From contig OY781105.1 of the NCBI GenBank assembly GCA_963676635.1, positions 3,410,001-3,474,000 of the forward strand: DNA of 64,000 bases, given 5' to 3'. The first letter of the stretch is position 1. Each line of letters opens with the position of its first letter. Positions 46,088 to 53,516 of this stretch are shown piece after piece. This DNA is from GCA-002708315 sp963676635. GTDB taxonomy: Bacteria; Bacteroidota; Bacteroidia; Bacteroidales; F082. The position numbers were made by a program, and so were the translations under genes. The notes beneath the pieces are model-generated. The model made no database searches. It was not told where the DNA came from and worked only from the letters and a program-made list of their open reading frames with translations.

Positions 46088-47140
46088 ATGAAGAAAATAT
46101 TAATCACAGGGGCAGCAGGTTTTATTGGTTCGCATGTTGCCAGACTAATGGTGAATAAGTATCCGGATTATCAGATTTTTAATCTTGATAAACTTACTTA
46201 TGCAGGTAATCTGGAAAACCTGAAGGATATAGAGAAAAAACCTAATTACAAATTTATTCTGGGTGATATTGTTGATGGTGACTTTATCATGAATTTGTTT
46301 AAAGAGTATCAGTTTGATAGTGTTATTCATTTGGCAGCTGAGTCGCATGTAGACCGTTCCATTGAAAATCCTATGGAGTTTATCATGACTAACATTGTTG
46401 GTACTGTAAATCTGCTTAATGCTGCTAAGGCTATCTGGAAAGATGATTATAGCAATAAGCTTTTCTACCATGTTAGCACTGATGAAGTATACGGGTCATT
46501 GGGTAATGAAGGATTCTTCTTCGAAAACACTGCCTATGATCCACATAGTCCTTATTCGGCATCAAAGGCCAGCTCTGATCATCTCGTGCGGGCGTATAAT
46601 GATACTTTTAAACTTCCGGTGATTATTTCAAATTGCTCAAATAACTATGGTCCAAATCAGTTTCCTGAAAAGCTGATACCTTTGTTTATAAATAATATTC
46701 GTAATAATAAGCCGCTGCCTGTTTATGGTAAGGGTGAGAATGTACGCGACTGGCTTTATGTTATTGATCATGCTGCCGCGATTGATACTATCTTTCATAA
46801 GGGTGCTATGGGTGAGACTTTCAACATTGGGGGTCATAACGAATGGAAGAATATAGACCTGATTAAGGTCCTTTGCAAGGTGATGGATAAGAAGCTTGGA
46901 CGCCTGGAAGGGACTTCTGAAAAGCTTATCACTTACGTGACAGACCGTGCTGGTCATGATCTTCGTTATGCTATTGATTCCACTAAACTTCAAAAGGAAC
47001 TTAACTGGAAGCCATCTTTGCAGTTTGAGGAAGGCATTGAGCTTACAGTAGACTGGTATCTCAATAACCAGGATTGGCTTGATAATGTTACATCAGGCAA
47101 CTACCAGAAGTATTATGAAGAAATGTATGGTAACAGATAG
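46088..47140 (+). CDS. rfbB: dTDP-glucose 4,6-dehydratase
   Basis: A 350-residue SDR enzyme converting dTDP-glucose to dTDP-4-keto-6-deoxyglucose, the first dedicated step to rhamnose and other deoxysugars. GAAGFIGSH is at residues 7-15, STDEVYGSLG with the catalytic Asp/Glu near 132, and YSASKASSDHLV (YxxxK) near 158. NNYGPNQFPEKLIP and VRDWLYVIDHAAAI are also characteristic. No rfbA, rfbC or rfbD gene follows; the next bases are a repeat-rich non-coding stretch. Confidence 0.94.
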   Translation: MKKILITGAAGFIGSHVARLMVNKYPDYQIFNLDKLTYAGNLENLKDIEKKPNYKFILGDIVDGDFIMNLFKEYQFDSVIHLAAESHVDRSIENPMEFIMTNIVGTVNLLNAAKAIWKDDYSNKLFYHVSTDEVYGSLGNEGFFFENTAYDPHSPYSASKASSDHLVRAYNDTFKLPVIISNCSNNYGPNQFPEKLIPLFINNIRNNKPLPVYGKGENVRDWLYVIDHAAAIDTIFHKGAMGETFNIGGHNEWKNIDLIKVLCKVMDKKLGRLEGTSEKLITYVTDRAGHDLRYAIDSTKLQKELNWKPSLQFEEGIELTVDWYLNNQDWLDNVTSGNYQKYYEEMYGNR

Positions 47141-47335
47141 AGGATTGGATTTGTAATCTTCTGTTTGGGATATGTAATCATTACATGTTTTTTGTATTTT
47201 CTTGATTAAGAAATTAATAGGGAGAAAAAGTGCACCTATAATAAATTACCTTTTTAACAAATGGTCATTTTGAGATGACGCATTAGGACTTTAATGCGCA
47301 ATAAGTATAATTTTACTGCACATATATTAAAACTC

Positions 47336-47413
47336 TGATGCGCATCAAAAACGATCCTGATGCGCATCAAAAGCAATCCTGATGCGCATCAGAAACAATC
47401 CTGATGCGCATCA
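47336..47413. repeat. Four-unit 22-bp tandem array with 12-bp palindromes (array B)
   Basis: The perfect palindrome TGATGCGCATCA occurs at 47336, 47358 and again as the 11-base core at 47380 and 47402 (where the next base is G), always 22 bp apart. The 10-base spacers are near-identical (AAAACGATCC, AAAGCAATCC, GAAACAATCC types). It lies between convergent genes, so it is not placed as a promoter. Confidence 0.9.
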
Positions 47414-47425
47414 GAATGTTAATAC

Positions 47426-47475
47426 CACAAAAGGAAATGGGTACTTTCACAAAAGGAAATGGGTAAAGTCACAAG
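47426..47475. repeat. 22-bp direct repeat next to array B
   Basis: CACAAAAGGAAATGGGTA occurs at 47426-47443 and 47448-47465, an exact 22-bp period, and CACAAG at 47470 begins a third partial copy. The sequence differs from array B but the spacing is the same. Confidence 0.85.
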
Positions 47476-47565
47476 TAAGAATAGGTGTTTACACAGGTGA
47501 GTTATTTCCGATTGTTTTGGAAGGCAGAAACGTATAATTTAACCCGTTGTGTATTTTGAACAAAT

Positions 47566-47830
47566 AGCCCTGAAAGGGCTTTCTGTAATAGCATAGGGCG
47601 GAAGCCCTATGAAGAGTGTGTAATAAATGATAAGGCAGAAAGCCTGACCTGTTCTTAAAAACTAATTCCAAACATACGTTTCATTATACTCAATATTATA
47701 TTTGTTAAGAAAAATTCTATGTGATAATGATTCAGCCATGATTAACAGACCGGGCTTACAGCTCTAATTTTAATTGAATGCTTTCATAGGGCTTCCGCCC
47801 TATGCTATTACATTTATGCCTTTCAGGCAA
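47566..47830. repeat. REP-like inverted repeat pair
   Basis: A 30-bp sequence at 47584-47613 recurs as its exact reverse complement at 47783-47812. Each arm contains the hairpin CATAGGGC-GGAA-GCCCTATG. Outside each arm is a smaller stem with loop TGAAA (AGCCC/GGGCT at 47566-47580; GCCT/AGGC at 47818-47828). The 170-bp interior has no gene. The layout resembles REP/BIME elements mobilised by RAYT transposases. Confidence 0.85.
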
Positions 47831-47973
47831 TTTCTATACTTGACTTATTGAAAAGTTTCAGGTAAATGTTGAGGTGAAGATAGGGTAATATTTAAGATAA
47901 AGTTACATTTAGTATAAATGCACAACAGATTAATTTAATGATACAGTATCAGGAGCTATGTTGTGAAACACAC

Positions 47974-48009
47974 AAAAAAACCCGCCTCTGTATAAATAGA
48001 AGCGGGTTA
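47974..48009 (-). terminator. Intrinsic terminator downstream of the LiaF-like gene
   Basis: On the reverse strand AACCCGCTTC pairs with GAGGCGGGTT (one imperfect step) and is followed by seven T residues. It ends the pspC-LiaF operon. Confidence 0.85.
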
Positions 48010-48028
48010 CGTGAAATATTTGACAAAC

Positions 48029-48940
48029 TTAATATCTTATAATAGAGTAGCTTGAAACAGCAGTTTCCACTTCAATATCAATTTTATTTTTTGCTGATTC
48101 ATAATTGCTGGTTTGATAATGACCGTGATCAATCTTTTCAAAGCCATTAATATTCTTGCCAGAAAGGACAGAACTTATTCTTAAGTCACAACCTGATTCT
48201 TCAGGGATTTTAATCTTAATTGACGAGGCACCTGATTCGATATCCACTTTGGTGTAATAATAATTATCTCCAAGTTTTACATCAATAGAAGCTGCGCCAC
48301 CTTCTATATCAAGGTCACTGATTTTAATCTCACTCAGGTCGAAATCAGCCTTTGCTGCACCAACATCAAAAGACATATTCCAAACAGGGAATGTGCTAAC
48401 GCCCATATCTATAGTATTATTTTTGCGATGGTTAACTGTAAAGTCATCTTCAAGAAAGATTTTCATTTCAGCAGTAGAGTCTTGCTGCATAACAGTATAT
48501 TTATAATCCATATTAGAACCAGACTTATCGAAATCCACTAAATCTGTATTATCTTCAAAAAGAAGGAAAGAGCTTGCAGCAACATCCATTTCAAGTTTCG
48601 CATACTTAACACTGTCATTCATCGGGATTGTAAAGTCCTGCTCAAAGCGATAGCTATTGTCATCGTCATCATAAAATTGATATGAATACGATCTGCTGTT
48701 TTCCCATTCCACATTATTTTCTAGCATATAGTAAACAGATGCACCGAGAACAATTATTACGAGAATTGATTTTACAATGTTCTTTGCAGGCAGTATTGAG
48801 ATTCCCCAGAGGACAAGGACTACAGGCCATAAGCGCCAGAGGTTATACCAGTCGAAATCAATTACATTAAGATTTTCCAGAGTGAAGAGCAGCCCGAGAA
48901 CGATCAGGATCATACCCCAAAATATGTTTCTAAATTTCAT
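48029..48940 (-). CDS. LiaF-like membrane protein with C-terminal beta (toastrack) domain
   Basis: A 303-residue protein. Two or three N-terminal hydrophobic helices (about 5-80; pattern FWGMILIVLGLLFTLENL and LWRLWPVVLVLWG) match the LiaF transmembrane/DUF5668 module. Residues about 110-300 are repetitive beta strands with ALternating SxxIDVKLGDNYY and SGASSIKIKIP, the adhesin/toastrack shape seen in LiaF and DUF4097 proteins. It overlaps the pspC stop by 11 bp, so both are translated from one mRNA. An envelope-stress role is inferred from this pairing. Confidence 0.75.
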   Translation of the reverse strand: MKFRNIFWGMILIVLGLLFTLENLNVIDFDWYNLWRLWPVVLVLWGISILPAKNIVKSILVIIVLGASVYYMLENNVEWENSRSYSYQFYDDDDNSYRFEQDFTIPMNDSVKYAKLEMDVAASSFLLFEDNTDLVDFDKSGSNMDYKYTVMQQDSTAEMKIFLEDDFTVNHRKNNTIDMGVSTFPVWNMSFDVGAAKADFDLSEIKISDLDIEGGAASIDVKLGDNYYYTKVDIESGASSIKIKIPEESGCDLRISSVLSGKNINGFEKIDHGHYQTSNYESAKNKIDIEVETAVSSYSIIRY

Positions 48941-49457
48941 GATTTTGTTTTTTAGTTGGTTTAAAAATATCAGGTTTAATTAAAAGCACACCGAGAAGAA
49001 CGAGTAACAGAGGCCAGAAATCACCAAAGTTATATATTGGTACAAGCTTGTCTATTAAAAACAGCATGCCTACAAAGATAAGAATAACACCTGCATAAAG
49101 ACCTGTATTAGACTTTCGGTTTGATTTTCTTTCAGAAGCGCTATAGCTGTCTTTATTATCACTGTTTTGTTCATTAGTCTTAGTGTTGCTTTCGTAGATA
49201 ATCTCTGCATCCTGAACATTACTGTCATTTTTTGGATCAGCAGATGTGTGCGATGTTCCCGGAATATATTTTTCAGAAGGAATAATTATCCACATTATTA
49301 TATATATAAGGATTCCGCCGCCACCGAAAAGAGCCAGCAGTACGAACACAACTCTTATTAGTACGACATCAACATCGAAGTAGTCGGCAAGTCCGCCGCA
49401 AACACCTCCGATTGCTTTGTCGGTTAACGATCTGTGTAATTTTTGAGAATCTTCCAT
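48930..49457 (-). CDS. pspC: PspC domain protein
   Basis: A 175-residue inner-membrane protein. The PspC domain is at residues about 8-62 (LHRSLTDKAIGGVCGGLADYFDVD, then a hydrophobic helix). A polar linker with Asn/Ser/Lys bias (about 70-120) leads to a second helix pair (about 122-165) resembling DUF5668. PspC proteins take part in phage-shock/envelope stress signalling. The next gene is the LiaF-like protein; a good promoter lies 35-65 bp upstream. Confidence 0.85.
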   Translation of the reverse strand: MEDSQKLHRSLTDKAIGGVCGGLADYFDVDVVLIRVVFVLLALFGGGGILIYIIMWIIIPSEKYIPGTSHTSADPKNDSNVQDAEIIYESNTKTNEQNSDNKDSYSASERKSNRKSNTGLYAGVILIFVGMLFLIDKLVPIYNFGDFWPLLLVLLGVLLIKPDIFKPTKKQNHEI

Positions 49458-49491
49458 GTCTTATGGTATTTAGTTGTTATGATTTATGATG

Positions 49492-49522
49492 CAAATATAT
49501 TGTGTATATAAAGCACACAAAA
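49492..49522 (-). promoter_or_regulatory. Bacteroidota-type promoter for the pspC operon
   Basis: On the reverse strand TTTTG (49518-49522) and TATATTTG (49492-49499) are separated by 18 bases, a close match to the TTG / TAnnTTTG consensus. The -7 box is 35 bp before the pspC ATG. Confidence 0.65.
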
Positions 49523-49616
49523 CAACAAATCGGTGAATGGTGGTGTTTTGTCGGTTAAGAGTTAAAAGTTCAAGGTTCAATGTTATGTTCCGGATTCAGA
49601 TACATTGAACACAAAC

Positions 49617-50525
49617 TTACTTCATTAATACGAAGTTATAAGTAATAGTACCGCGTTGGAGTTCAGCGGCATTATTATCTTTGGCAAAAGTAGAGTTATA
49701 GGCTGCATCCACAGCAATTTTCTTTAAATCGGGATCAACAACAGTTGTACCTCTGGCACTTACCTGAGCCCTTTGCACTTTACCATCACGGTCGACCCAT
49801 ATATTAACAACCACAGTACCCTGTTCATTGAATTTTGCAGTTGGTTTTTCAAGAAATAAGCTTCCACGGCCGCCAAGGCTAAATGAAATACCATTACCTG
49901 AACCACCTTGTCCGGTGTAATCGTCAACATCTTTATAGCCATGAGGCTTACCCTGATCACCAGCGCCTTCGGTAATACCCTGCGGTGTGCCTTCACCATC
50001 AGTGCTGCTACTTCCTGTGTAAAGAGCTCTTTTGTTCACAACAGGCTTAGGGTCTTCAATAACCGGAGTGTCTTCCACAATCTCTTCAGCAATCATTGCC
50101 GAGTCAACAATTTCTTCCACAGGTTTTTCTTCAACCTTTTCTTCAATAACGGGTTCTTCTTTAGGCTCTTCCTTAACTTCTTCTTCAGGTTCAGTAACAT
50201 CTTCTTTAACAACTTCTTCCTCGATAGGAGGAGCCTCTTCTGTTTCCTGAGTAATAAATTCTTCTTCAGCAGGTTCAGGTTCCGGTTGTGGTGGAGGCTG
50301 AACAACTTTCTGCTGCACTGGTTCAGGCTCAGCTTTTGGTGGAGGCACATCACTTTGAACCTGACCGTAACCTTTGTCGTCGTATCCCAGATTTACTTCC
50401 ACGCCTTCCTCTCCCGGTAAGGGTAGTGGAGTTCGCAACGCAATAAAAAACAGACATAGCAATAACAGAACATGAACTATTATTGTTCCTATAATGCCTC
50501 TGCGTTTGTCTTTGTTCATAGTCAT
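49617..50525 (-). CDS. tonB: TonB family energy-transducing protein
   Basis: The ATG at 50525 (MTMNKDKRR) or the one six bases on at 50519 is likely; 302 residues. A single N-terminal membrane helix (about 14-32) is followed by a Pro/Glu-rich, strongly acidic periplasmic spacer (about 55-150). The C-terminal TonB domain (about 215-302) has TVVVNIWVDRDGKV and YNFVLMK. It couples proton motive force from ExbB-ExbD to outer-membrane receptors such as those at 16.3 and 59.7 kb. The acidic spacer, in place of the usual Lys-Pro repeat, is noteworthy. Its start lies ten bases after the exbD stop. Confidence 0.9.
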   Translation of the reverse strand: MTMNKDKRRGIIGTIIVHVLLLLCLFFIALRTPLPLPGEEGVEVNLGYDDKGYGQVQSDVPPPKAEPEPVQQKVVQPPPQPEPEPAEEEFITQETEEAPPIEEEVVKEDVTEPEEEVKEEPKEEPVIEEKVEEKPVEEIVDSAMIAEEIVEDTPVIEDPKPVVNKRALYTGSSSTDGEGTPQGITEGAGDQGKPHGYKDVDDYTGQGGSGNGISFSLGGRGSLFLEKPTAKFNEQGTVVVNIWVDRDGKVQRAQVSARGTTVVDPDLKKIAVDAAYNSTFAKDNNAAELQRGTITYNFVLMK

Positions 50526-50535
50526 TAGCGTTGTT

Positions 50536-50952
50536 TTACTTCCGTTTAGGTTTAGTTGCAAGAATTACCTTGTGCTTTGTACCTTGTTTGCTGTTTATCT
50601 CATTTACTGCATCAATAACAACAACAATGTCCTGTACAGGAACAGTTTTGTCTGATCGTAACACAATGGATGCAGCATGCTCATTCCGCAACTTCCCGGT
50701 AAGGATATTTTCCAGCTTTGAAGGATCAACAAGTTTGTCTTCTACATATATATTACGTGCTTTGTTTACATAAACAGTAACAGTTTGTGTTGACATGGTT
50801 TTGCTGTTGCTGCTGGGTAACAATAGTTTAATAGCATTAGGGGCAACGAGTGTGGATGTCAGCATGAAGAAAATCAAAAGCAGAAATACAAGGTCCGACA
50901 TGGATGACATGCTGAAATTTGTATCACGCTTATTTCGCATTTGTATTGCCAT
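50536..50952 (-). CDS. exbD: ExbD/TolR family biopolymer transporter
   Basis: A 138-residue protein with one N-terminal membrane helix (about 18-38), whose start MSDLVFLLLIFFMLTS contains the conserved Asp that carries protons. The remainder is a small periplasmic domain. ExbD pairs with ExbB to drive TonB. It sits between exbB (34 bp upstream) and tonB. Confidence 0.93.
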   Translation of the reverse strand: MAIQMRNKRDTNFSMSSMSDLVFLLLIFFMLTSTLVAPNAIKLLLPSSNSKTMSTQTVTVYVNKARNIYVEDKLVDPSKLENILTGKLRNEHAASIVLRSDKTVPVQDIVVVIDAVNEINSKQGTKHKVILATKPKRK

Positions 50953-50986
50953 AATAGTCTTTTTTACTGTTAATTATTAGTTGACC

Positions 50987-51682
50987 TTATTTTGCAGGTT
51001 CATGAAGAACATCCATAAATTCAGCAGCGTTTATCTCTAACTTGTATACAACTGATTGTATTCTTGAAACAATAATATTGTAGAATATATAAGCAGCAAT
51101 ACCAACAACAAGTCCTCCCACGGTTGTAATCATTGCTTGATAAATACCCAGTGACAGGAGTTCAATATTGATGTTGTTTCCAGCCATCGACATATCATAG
51201 AAAGCACGAATCATACCAATAACTGTTCCCAGGAAGCCAAGCATTGGTGCAGCACCAGCGATAGTAGCTAATCCGGCAACGTTACGCTCAAGTCGTGATA
51301 TTTCAAGTTTACCAACATTTTCAATTGCAGCATTAATATCATTTAACGGACGGCCAATACGCGACAGTCCTTTGCTTATCATCCTTCCTATAGGAGAATT
51401 ATTAGTTGCACATAATGCCTGTGCCGACTCAAGTTTACCTTCCTGAATGTACATTCTGATGTTGTTCATAAAACTTTTGTCGGCTTTTCTCGCACGACCA
51501 ATCAGAAAATACCTTTCTATAAAGATATAAACAGCAATGATGGAAAGAACTCCAAGAATTCCCATAATCCATCCTCCCTTTACGACAAGATCAATAATGG
51601 GAAGAGTGATTTCACCTTCTCCTTCAGCACCTGTTATCACATTTGCAGCTTCGTTAATCTGTAATATTATTCCAGTTATCAT
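50987..51682 (-). CDS. exbB: MotA/TolQ/ExbB family proton channel protein
   Basis: A 231-residue inner-membrane protein with three membrane helices (about 34-53, 130-152 and 172-195). The family segment GNNINIELLSLGIYQAMITTVGGLVVGIAAY is present near residue 165-200. It forms the pentameric channel with ExbD. First gene of the exbB-exbD-tonB operon. Confidence 0.93.
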   Translation of the reverse strand: MITGIILQINEAANVITGAEGEGEITLPIIDLVVKGGWIMGILGVLSIIAVYIFIERYFLIGRARKADKSFMNNIRMYIQEGKLESAQALCATNNSPIGRMISKGLSRIGRPLNDINAAIENVGKLEISRLERNVAGLATIAGAAPMLGFLGTVIGMIRAFYDMSMAGNNINIELLSLGIYQAMITTVGGLVVGIAAYIFYNIIVSRIQSVVYKLEINAAEFMDVLHEPAK

Positions 51683-51887
51683 GCTTCTTTTTGTTTTTAT
51701 TAAATCAGTGGTAAATTTACTTTGATATAATTTCTTACCAGTAATTCAGTGTCAATCTTATAAACATTTTACTGTTAATACTAACTCAAAAAATCAATAA
51801 TTAGTATCATTTGCAACTTTGATTTACATAGTTAAAGGTTTCCATGAAAAATACATAATAAATAAAACATAAAACATAATACATTGA

Positions 51888-51916
51888 TTGTTATCTCAAC
51901 ACTCTGATTATATTTG
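51888..51916 (+). promoter_or_regulatory. Bacteroidota-type promoter for pepA
   Basis: TTG (51888-51890) and TATATTTG (51909-51916) are 18 bases apart, the same spacing as the pspC promoter. The box lies 22 bp before the pepA ATG. Confidence 0.55.
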
Positions 51917-51937
51917 CACAAAAAAAAGAAATTAACA

Positions 51938-53389
51938 ATGAGAACAGAGATTAGAAAAGCATATCGTAAGCCAACTGCTGCTGATACAATTGTTTTAATA
52001 AAAGCAAACTCAGACTTGGATGAGTTGAAATTTAATGAATCTGAACTTGAGTACATAAAGAAAGAACATAGGAATAAGAAGGATGTAGTTGTTGTAAATA
52101 AATATAAGAACCGCTGTTTTGTTGTTTTTGGAGAAACAAAGGGGGTAAAGTGCAAAAAGCTAGAATGTTTTAGAGACTTGGGAAACACATCCCGTATTAT
52201 GGTTAATGATGCTGGGATTTCCAGAATTGTAGTAAAACCTTTAAATGCAACTAAAGATGAGATTATTGCTTTTGCTGAAGGCATGTCTCTGGGTAATTAT
52301 CAGTTTCTGAAGTATAAAACAGGTGAACGAAGAAAGGAAAACGCATTAAATAGAATAGAAATATATAGCAATAAGATATCGGAGGAAGATATTAAAGAGT
52401 TTCAGGTTCTAATTGATTCTGTAACTTTTGCCAGAAACATGATCAATGAGCCTGACTCATACATGACTGCAACCCAACTTGCTGAAGAAGCAAAGTGGGT
52501 AGGTGAGAAAACAGGCGCTAAGGTTGAAGTCTTTAACAAGAAAAAGATCGAGTCTTTAAAAATGGGTGGTTTGCTTGCTGTAAACAGAGGAAGTGTTAAT
52601 CCTCCTACATTTACAAATATTACATGGAAACCGGATAACCACATAAATAAAAAGCCTGTTGTTCTTGTTGGTAAAGGTGTTGTTTATGATACAGGAGGGT
52701 TAAGTCTTAAGCCTTCAAATTTTATGGATAACATGAAAAGTGATATGTCTGGTGCAGCTGCGGTAATAGCTGCTATGTATGCAATATCTAAAATGAAATT
52801 ACCTGTTTATGTTATTGGCTTGATTCCTGCCACTGATAATCGGCCGGATGGTAATGCTTATACTCCCGGAGATGTTGTTACTATGTATGATAAAACTACA
52901 GTTGAAGTTTTGAATACAGATGCTGAAGGTCGAATGATACTTGCTGATGCACTTAGCTATGCAAAGAAATATAATCCTGAACTGGTAATTGATATAGCTA
53001 CACTTACGGGAGCAGCATCAAGAGCAATAGGGCCTCAGGGAATAGTAGGAATGAGTGTTAATTCAGACATTGAGTTCATGCAGCTTAAACGTAATGGGGA
53101 TGCTATACATGAGCGCATTGTTGAGTTTCCTATGTGGGATGAATATAAAGAAATGCTTAAATCGGATATTGCTGACATGAAGAACATCGGTGGAATTGAC
53201 GCAGGTGCCATAACAGCTGGTAAGTTTCTTGAGCATTTTACAGACTATCCTTATATTCACCTTGATATAGCAGGGCCTGCTTTTATTAGCAAGGCAAGTA
53301 GCTACAGAACTGCTGGGGCTACGGGTGTTGGTGTGAGGTTGTTTTATTCATTTATTAAAGCAAAGGCACTCGAAACTGATAAGAAATAA
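51938..53389 (+). CDS. pepA: Leucyl aminopeptidase (M17)
   Basis: The ATG at 51938 (MRTEIRKAY) gives 483 residues. The catalytic C-terminal half carries VGKGVVYDTGGLSLKP (Lys and Asp ligands, about 248-263) and the family signature NTDAEGRMILADAL (about 327-340). The N-terminal domain (about 1-160) is the regulatory part. A cytosolic hexameric di-metal enzyme releasing N-terminal amino acids. It ends at a strong terminator. Confidence 0.93.
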   Translation: MRTEIRKAYRKPTAADTIVLIKANSDLDELKFNESELEYIKKEHRNKKDVVVVNKYKNRCFVVFGETKGVKCKKLECFRDLGNTSRIMVNDAGISRIVVKPLNATKDEIIAFAEGMSLGNYQFLKYKTGERRKENALNRIEIYSNKISEEDIKEFQVLIDSVTFARNMINEPDSYMTATQLAEEAKWVGEKTGAKVEVFNKKKIESLKMGGLLAVNRGSVNPPTFTNITWKPDNHINKKPVVLVGKGVVYDTGGLSLKPSNFMDNMKSDMSGAAAVIAAMYAISKMKLPVYVIGLIPATDNRPDGNAYTPGDVVTMYDKTTVEVLNTDAEGRMILADALSYAKKYNPELVIDIATLTGAASRAIGPQGIVGMSVNSDIEFMQLKRNGDAIHERIVEFPMWDEYKEMLKSDIADMKNIGGIDAGAITAGKFLEHFTDYPYIHLDIAGPAFISKASSYRTAGATGVGVRLFYSFIKAKALETDKK

Positions 53390-53415
53390 AATTTCATTTT
53401 CAATTATTTTAACAT

Positions 53416-53447
53416 AAAAAAGCATCTGTTAAAGATGCTTTTTTTAT
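53416..53447 (+). terminator. Intrinsic terminator after pepA
   Basis: AAAAAGCATC pairs with GATGCTTTTT around a TGTTAAA loop, followed by a T run; 27 bp beyond the pepA stop. Confidence 0.85.
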
Positions 53448-53516
53448 TTTTACATAAATTATATTATAATTGATAATCAGTTCGTAGAACAAATAGTTGT
53501 TTGATTAATCTGTGTG

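Larger units (their letters stand above)
47141..48028. other. 888-bp repeat-rich intergenic region
   Basis: No credible gene is present between the convergent rfbB and LiaF-like genes. From left to right it holds a small stem (CGCATTA / TAATGCG, 47279-47298), a 22-bp-period palindromic array, a 22-bp direct repeat, a REP-like inverted pair and a reverse-strand terminator. Confidence 0.85.

Noticed and set aside
47614..47782. Transposase or other gene between the REP-like arms
   Set aside because: The interior is about 170 bp and only a 60-residue chance frame crosses it.
49908..50420. 170-residue forward reading frame across tonB
   Set aside because: It is the antisense of the low-complexity Glu/Pro spacer and gives Phe/Asn/Arg-biased sequence without family features.
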